From Denitromonas sp. (GTDB taxonomy: Bacteria; Pseudomonadota; Gammaproteobacteria; Burkholderiales; Rhodocyclaceae): a stretch of DNA of 64,000 nucleotides. The position numbers and the translations under genes were made by a program. A model generated the notes under the pieces. It was not told the DNA's origin. It did no database searches and was given only the letters and a program-made list of their open reading frames with translations. The stretch covers positions 3,810,001-3,874,000 of the forward strand of contig NZ_JAUCBR010000004.1 in NCBI RefSeq assembly GCF_034676725.1. Reading direction: 5' to 3'. Within the stretch, counting starts at the first letter, position 1, and the number at the start of each line of letters is the position of its first letter. Shown in pieces: positions 60,932 through 64,000 of this stretch.

Positions 60932-61255
60932 TGACGGTATCAGCCACGAGTGTCCGGGACGCTTCAGCCGCTGATACCGTCAAAGTACGGGGGCGACTCC
61001 GGCTCTGATACCGTCAGCCCCTCTGAAGACGCTGTCGCTGATACCGTCAAGCGAGGGGCGAAGGCCGCCTCGATACCATTAGCCCTCAGCATTCGAGGGG
61101 GGCTCCCCGTTGGAAAGGGCTCAACCACCCCTCAGTAGGGCAGTTTCGAGGGAGCCGAGGGCGATGCCGGTACGATGGGACAACATGACACTGGATGGCG
61201 CTTGCCAGGTGACCCCGCTGAGGCGCGGCAATTTGTCGGTATCGCTGTCGGTATC
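60932..61255. repeat. Cluster of seven GATACCGTCA-type repeats
   Basis: CTGATACCGTCA occurs exactly at 60971, 61005 and 61038. Its inverse TGACGGTATCAG is at 60932, a degenerate copy at 61069 (CGATACCATTAG), and two inverse TGTCGGTATC copies at 61234 and 61246. The direct copies are spaced 34, 33 and 32 bases apart, i.e. about three helical turns. Such arrays are typical of iterons, partition sites or multi-site operators. No replication initiator gene is in the window. Confidence 0.7.
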
Positions 61256-61369
61256 AAGCCACCCGCATCAGGCCGAAAGCCTTTCTACACAACGGTTTTC
61301 ACGATGCTATTGACAATCGAGTGGGAGTGAGCCCCGCATCTGCGGGCTGATTTTCGCCCGCCATCGCGC

Positions 61370-61404
61370 ATCCCCGCCGGCCTGCTGCCTGCGGGGATTT
61401 TTTT
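61370..61404 (+). terminator. Rho-independent terminator
   Basis: ATCCCCGC pairs with GCGGGGAT over a 13-base loop and continues into seven Ts. A weaker AGCCC-type hairpin lies about 40 bases upstream. It separates the accessory region from the genes that follow. Confidence 0.8.
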
Positions 61405-61499
61405 CGACCGCGATGAATGCCGGATGAACGGCAGCTTCAGTGGGCGTTCAGGCGTGCACGGGCAAAGTACTTCCGTCCATCACAGCACGGGAGTCAATC

Positions 61500-61784
61500 A
61501 TGAACACCACGACCTTCAAAGTACTCGCCATGGTCGGCGTCGGTCTGGCCATCTCGGCAACGGCTCTGGCCGCGCCACCGTCGGCCGTCTCTTGCGAACA
61601 GATCCGGGCGCAGATCCAGGCGCAGACAGGTGTCCGCGACAAGCCGGACACCGCGTTGCTCGATACCTTGTCGGAACACCCGGAGTGCCGCTTTGCCGCT
61701 GCCGAGGTGTACCGGGCGGCTTTTGGTGATCGGCCGATGCCGACCAACAATCGCCGAGGCAGGGCGCGTGACGATGACGATTGA
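61500..61784 (+). CDS. Small secreted protein of unknown function
   Basis: A 94-residue protein with a clear Sec signal peptide (FKVLAMVGVGLAISATALA, cut after ALA). The mature part is about 70 residues with two cysteines (SCEQIRAQIQ and HPECRFAAAEVY), probably a disulfide, and an acidic DDDD end. Probably periplasmic. No family recognised. Confidence 0.65.
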   Translation: MNTTTFKVLAMVGVGLAISATALAAPPSAVSCEQIRAQIQAQTGVRDKPDTALLDTLSEHPECRFAAAEVYRAAFGDRPMPTNNRRGRARDDDD

Positions 61785-61836
61785 GCGCCAGCCTGATAGG
61801 GTCACGGCATGAGGATACGGACGACGGTGATCGCGC

Positions 61837-62040
61837 ATGGCAACCCCACTCATTGACGCGCTGCTCAGTCGGTTGGCGGGTTTGCGTTTCCCGCAGCTGT
61901 TTGCGCTGACGGCGGCGCTGTTCATCGTCGACCTGCTGGTGCCCGATCCGCTGCCGTTTGCCGACGAGATCCTGTTCGGCCTGCTGACGGTGTTGTTCGG
62001 TTCGTGGAAGAAGCGGCGCGGGGCGCGGACGCGACGCTGA
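61837..62040 (+). CDS. Small membrane protein (DUF6116-like)
   Basis: A 67-residue protein: PLIDALLSRLAGLRFPQLFA, a hydrophobic segment, VDLLVPDPLPFADEILFGLL, a second hydrophobic segment and a basic end (KKRRGARTRR). Two short membrane helices joined by the conserved PDPLPFADEI loop. I recall the pattern as DUF6116; the function is unknown. Confidence 0.65.
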   Translation: MATPLIDALLSRLAGLRFPQLFALTAALFIVDLLVPDPLPFADEILFGLLTVLFGSWKKRRGARTRR

Positions 62041-62055
62041 GCCGGACGCCGCGAA

Positions 62056-64000
62056 TCAGTTGTCGATATCGCCCAGCGTGAAGTAGAAGCGCGCGCCTTT
62101 GTCCACCTCGCCCTCGGCCCAGACGCGGCCGCCATGGCGCTGGATGATGCGCGACACGGTGGCCAGGCCGATGCCGGTGCCTTCGAAGTCGCGGTCGGTA
62201 TGCAGGCGCTGGAAGGGGCCGAACAGCTTGTCGGCGTAGCGCATGTCGAAGCCGGCGCCGTTGTCTTCCACGCAGAACACGGTTTCATCCTTGGCCTGGA
62301 CACGGCTCAGGCGAATCTGCGGGTCAGCGCGCTTGGCGGTGAATTTCCATGCATTGCCGAGCAGGTTTTCGACGGCGATCTGCAGCAGCTTGGCATCGGC
62401 AACGACGCGCAGGTTGGGGTCGATGCGGGTGCTGACCTGGCGCTGAGGCTGGCTTTGCGCCAGCGCGGCCAGCACGGTATTGGCCATGTCGCTCAGGTCG
62501 ATACGCGTGCGGTTCAGCGGGCGGCGTGAGACGCGGGACAGCTCGAGCAGGTCGTCGATGAGGTCGCTCATGCGCGAGACGGCCGCCAGCATGCGCTCGA
62601 ACAAGACGTGGGCTTCCTGGGTGAAGGCCTCGCGGTAGTCGTCGCGGATGATGCGGGCGTAGCCGTCGATGGCGCGCAGCGGCGAGCGCAGGTCGTGCGA
62701 GACCGAGTAGCTGAAGGTTTCCAGCTCCTTGACTGCGGCGGCCAGCTGCGCGGTGCGGTCGGCCACGCGGCTTTCAAGCTCGCGGTTGAGGTTGCGCATC
62801 TGTTGCTCGGCGTTTTTGCGCTCTGAGATGTCGGTGGCGATGCACAGCAGCTGGTCGATGTCGTGAAGTGTGACCCGCCGCGCCAGGAAGCTCACCGGCA
62901 GGTGCCGCCCGTCGCGCGATTCGATCTGGGTTTCAGCCCAGGCCGCGCCCTCGTCGTAGGCGCGCTCGAGGCGCTGCTGAATGAGCGGGCGATCTTCTGG
63001 AATGATCAGGTCGGTGACCGTCAGTGCGCCGAGGTCGTCGATGGTGTAGCCGGTCAGCCGGCCGAAGTAGGGGTTGAGCAGCGTCAGCGCGCCGTCGCGA
63101 CGCGCCACGCACAGGCCGACCGGCAGGCTGTCGACCAGAGTGCGCGAGAACGCCAGCTCGTTGGTCAGCTGCATCTCGGCACGTTTGCGTGCGGTGATGT
63201 CGCCCATGGAGCCGACCATGCGGTAGGCGTTGCCGGTGTCGTCGCGCTGGGCGATGCCGCGCGAGCGGAACCAGCGATAGCTGCCGTCATGCGTGGCCAT
63301 GCGGAACTCCAGCTCGAAATGCTGGGTCTCGCCCTTGAGGTGCGCCACCATGCGCAGGTAATACACATCGCGGTCGTCGGGGTGCATCCGCGCCAGCCAC
63401 GCGTCGCTGGTGGTGCGCAGCGACTCGGCCGCTTCGCCGAGCAAGGCCATCAAGCGCGAGGACAGGAACAGCTCCATGGTCAGCGGGTTCCAGTCCCACA
63501 GGCCTTCGTTGGTGCCGCGCATGGCCAGCGCGTAGCGGGTTTCGCTCTCGCGCAGCTTGCGTTCGGCATCGTATTTGGCGGTGTAGTCCTCGACGATGCC
63601 GACGCCGCCCACGACCTTGCCATGTGTGTCGAACACCGGCGCGGTGCGGATGGAGAAGCGAATGTCGCGGTTCGAGCTGGCGTCGTGGTAGGGGCCCTCG
63701 TAGCGCCCCTGATGCCCTTCGAGCGCGGCGCGCACCGCGGGTAGCACGGCGGCGTCGGCGAGGCTGCGCAGATCGAGCCCGACCAGTTGCTCCGCGCGGC
63801 GCTCGAGAATGTCGGAAAAGCGGCTGTTGACGAAGGTGATGCGATGCTCGCGGTCGAAATGGAAGATGCCGACCGGAGAGCTCTCGACGAGCGTGCGGTA
63901 GCGCGCCTCGCTCTCGTTGAGCCGGCGCAGCGACTCGCTGCTGGCGCGTGCGTCGCGCAGGACGATGACGGCACCGACCGGGGTCGGGTCGCCGCTCATC
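62056..64000 (-). CDS. Multi-PAS sensor histidine kinase (N-terminus outside the window)
   Basis: About 648 residues are visible. In order: the end of a PAS-like domain (GAVIVLRDARASSESLRRLN), three PAS/PAC units (GIFHFDREHRITFVN; WDWNPLTMELFLSS to GDITARKRAEMQL; VGLCVARRDGALTLLN to TDISERKNAEQQM), a coiled linker, the HisKA box FSYSVSHDLRSPLRAI (phospho-His), and HATPase_c boxes ENLLGNAWKF (N), VEDNGAGFDM (G1) and GTGIGLATV (G2). No membrane segment is seen in this part. An ATG lies at 63999 but the domain start argues that the gene begins upstream. No receiver domain follows. Confidence 0.85.
   Translation of the reverse strand, partial: MSGDPTPVGAVIVLRDARASSESLRRLNESEARYRTLVESSPVGIFHFDREHRITFVNSRFSDILERRAEQLVGLDLRSLADAAVLPAVRAALEGHQGRYEGPYHDASSNRDIRFSIRTAPVFDTHGKVVGGVGIVEDYTAKYDAERKLRESETRYALAMRGTNEGLWDWNPLTMELFLSSRLMALLGEAAESLRTTSDAWLARMHPDDRDVYYLRMVAHLKGETQHFELEFRMATHDGSYRWFRSRGIAQRDDTGNAYRMVGSMGDITARKRAEMQLTNELAFSRTLVDSLPVGLCVARRDGALTLLNPYFGRLTGYTIDDLGALTVTDLIIPEDRPLIQQRLERAYDEGAAWAETQIESRDGRHLPVSFLARRVTLHDIDQLLCIATDISERKNAEQQMRNLNRELESRVADRTAQLAAAVKELETFSYSVSHDLRSPLRAIDGYARIIRDDYREAFTQEAHVLFERMLAAVSRMSDLIDDLLELSRVSRRPLNRTRIDLSDMANTVLAALAQSQPQRQVSTRIDPNLRVVADAKLLQIAVENLLGNAWKFTAKRADPQIRLSRVQAKDETVFCVEDNGAGFDMRYADKLFGPFQRLHTDRDFEGTGIGLATVSRIIQRHGGRVWAEGEVDKGARFYFTLGDIDN

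Noticed and set aside
60932..61255. CRISPR array
   Set aside because: Repeats are only about 12 bases, occur in both orientations and have no cas genes nearby; they fit iterons or operators better.

Overview
This is a GC-rich window whose gene content fits a Betaproteobacterium of the Azoarcus/Thauera/Burkholderiales kind. That placement is inferred from gene families, not from a marker gene. There are three zones. (1) Bases 1-11285 hold a chromosomal-type catabolic operon on the + strand: the C-terminal part of a B12-dependent acyl-CoA mutase, a MeaB-type GTPase fused to a PaaI-like thioesterase, a small unknown protein, an AMP-forming acyl-CoA ligase, a complete Liv-type ABC importer (LivG, H, M, K, F; livG carries a frameshift), and a divergent PaaK-like CoA ligase. 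Together they look like uptake, CoA activation and carbon-skeleton rearrangement of a small carboxylic acid whose identity cannot be read from sequence.

(2) Bases 11286-19860 are a pile of nested mobile elements. A Tn3-family transposase start is cut by an IS66-type element. That element's tnpC is frameshifted and loses its 3' end at a RIT element (overlapping tyrosine recombinases). The first recombinase of the RIT is reduced to its C-terminus by an IS21-type element. An IS4-type transposase lacking its C-terminal third follows.

(3) Bases 19860-60626 are an integrative-element or plasmid-like accessory region: an RDF-like protein, an SbcD-like and an SbcC-like pair, RadC/JAB, a 1672-residue DarB-like methylase-helicase, ParB, ParM and a small partner, RHH proteins, an ArdC-like metallopeptidase and a tyrosine integrase. 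No relaxase or type IV secretion genes are inside the window. Defence cargo includes a Gabija-like pair (OLD nuclease plus UvrD helicase), oriented opposite to and sitting between the sbcD- and sbcC-like genes, and an ABC-three-component system whose ATPase is frameshifted. A long + strand operon (44881-51883) joins a ppGpp-hydrolase-like HD protein, a SLOG/MoCo-carrier fusion and several unknowns, and ends in a SIR2 gene cut after its first ~25 codons.

Two features are not explained by gene annotation. At least five minus-strand genes in zone 3 share a leader in which the Shine-Dalgarno sequence is paired in a hairpin, with base-pair covariation between copies; four of these also carry a strong GGGGA/TCCCC hairpin. 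A separate 22-bp sequence occurs four times upstream of minus-strand genes. In addition, all three frameshifts in the window lie at GTTCGA and each is repaired by removing one T. From 61500 on, the sequence returns to ordinary-looking genes: a small secreted protein, a small membrane protein and a partial multi-PAS histidine kinase.
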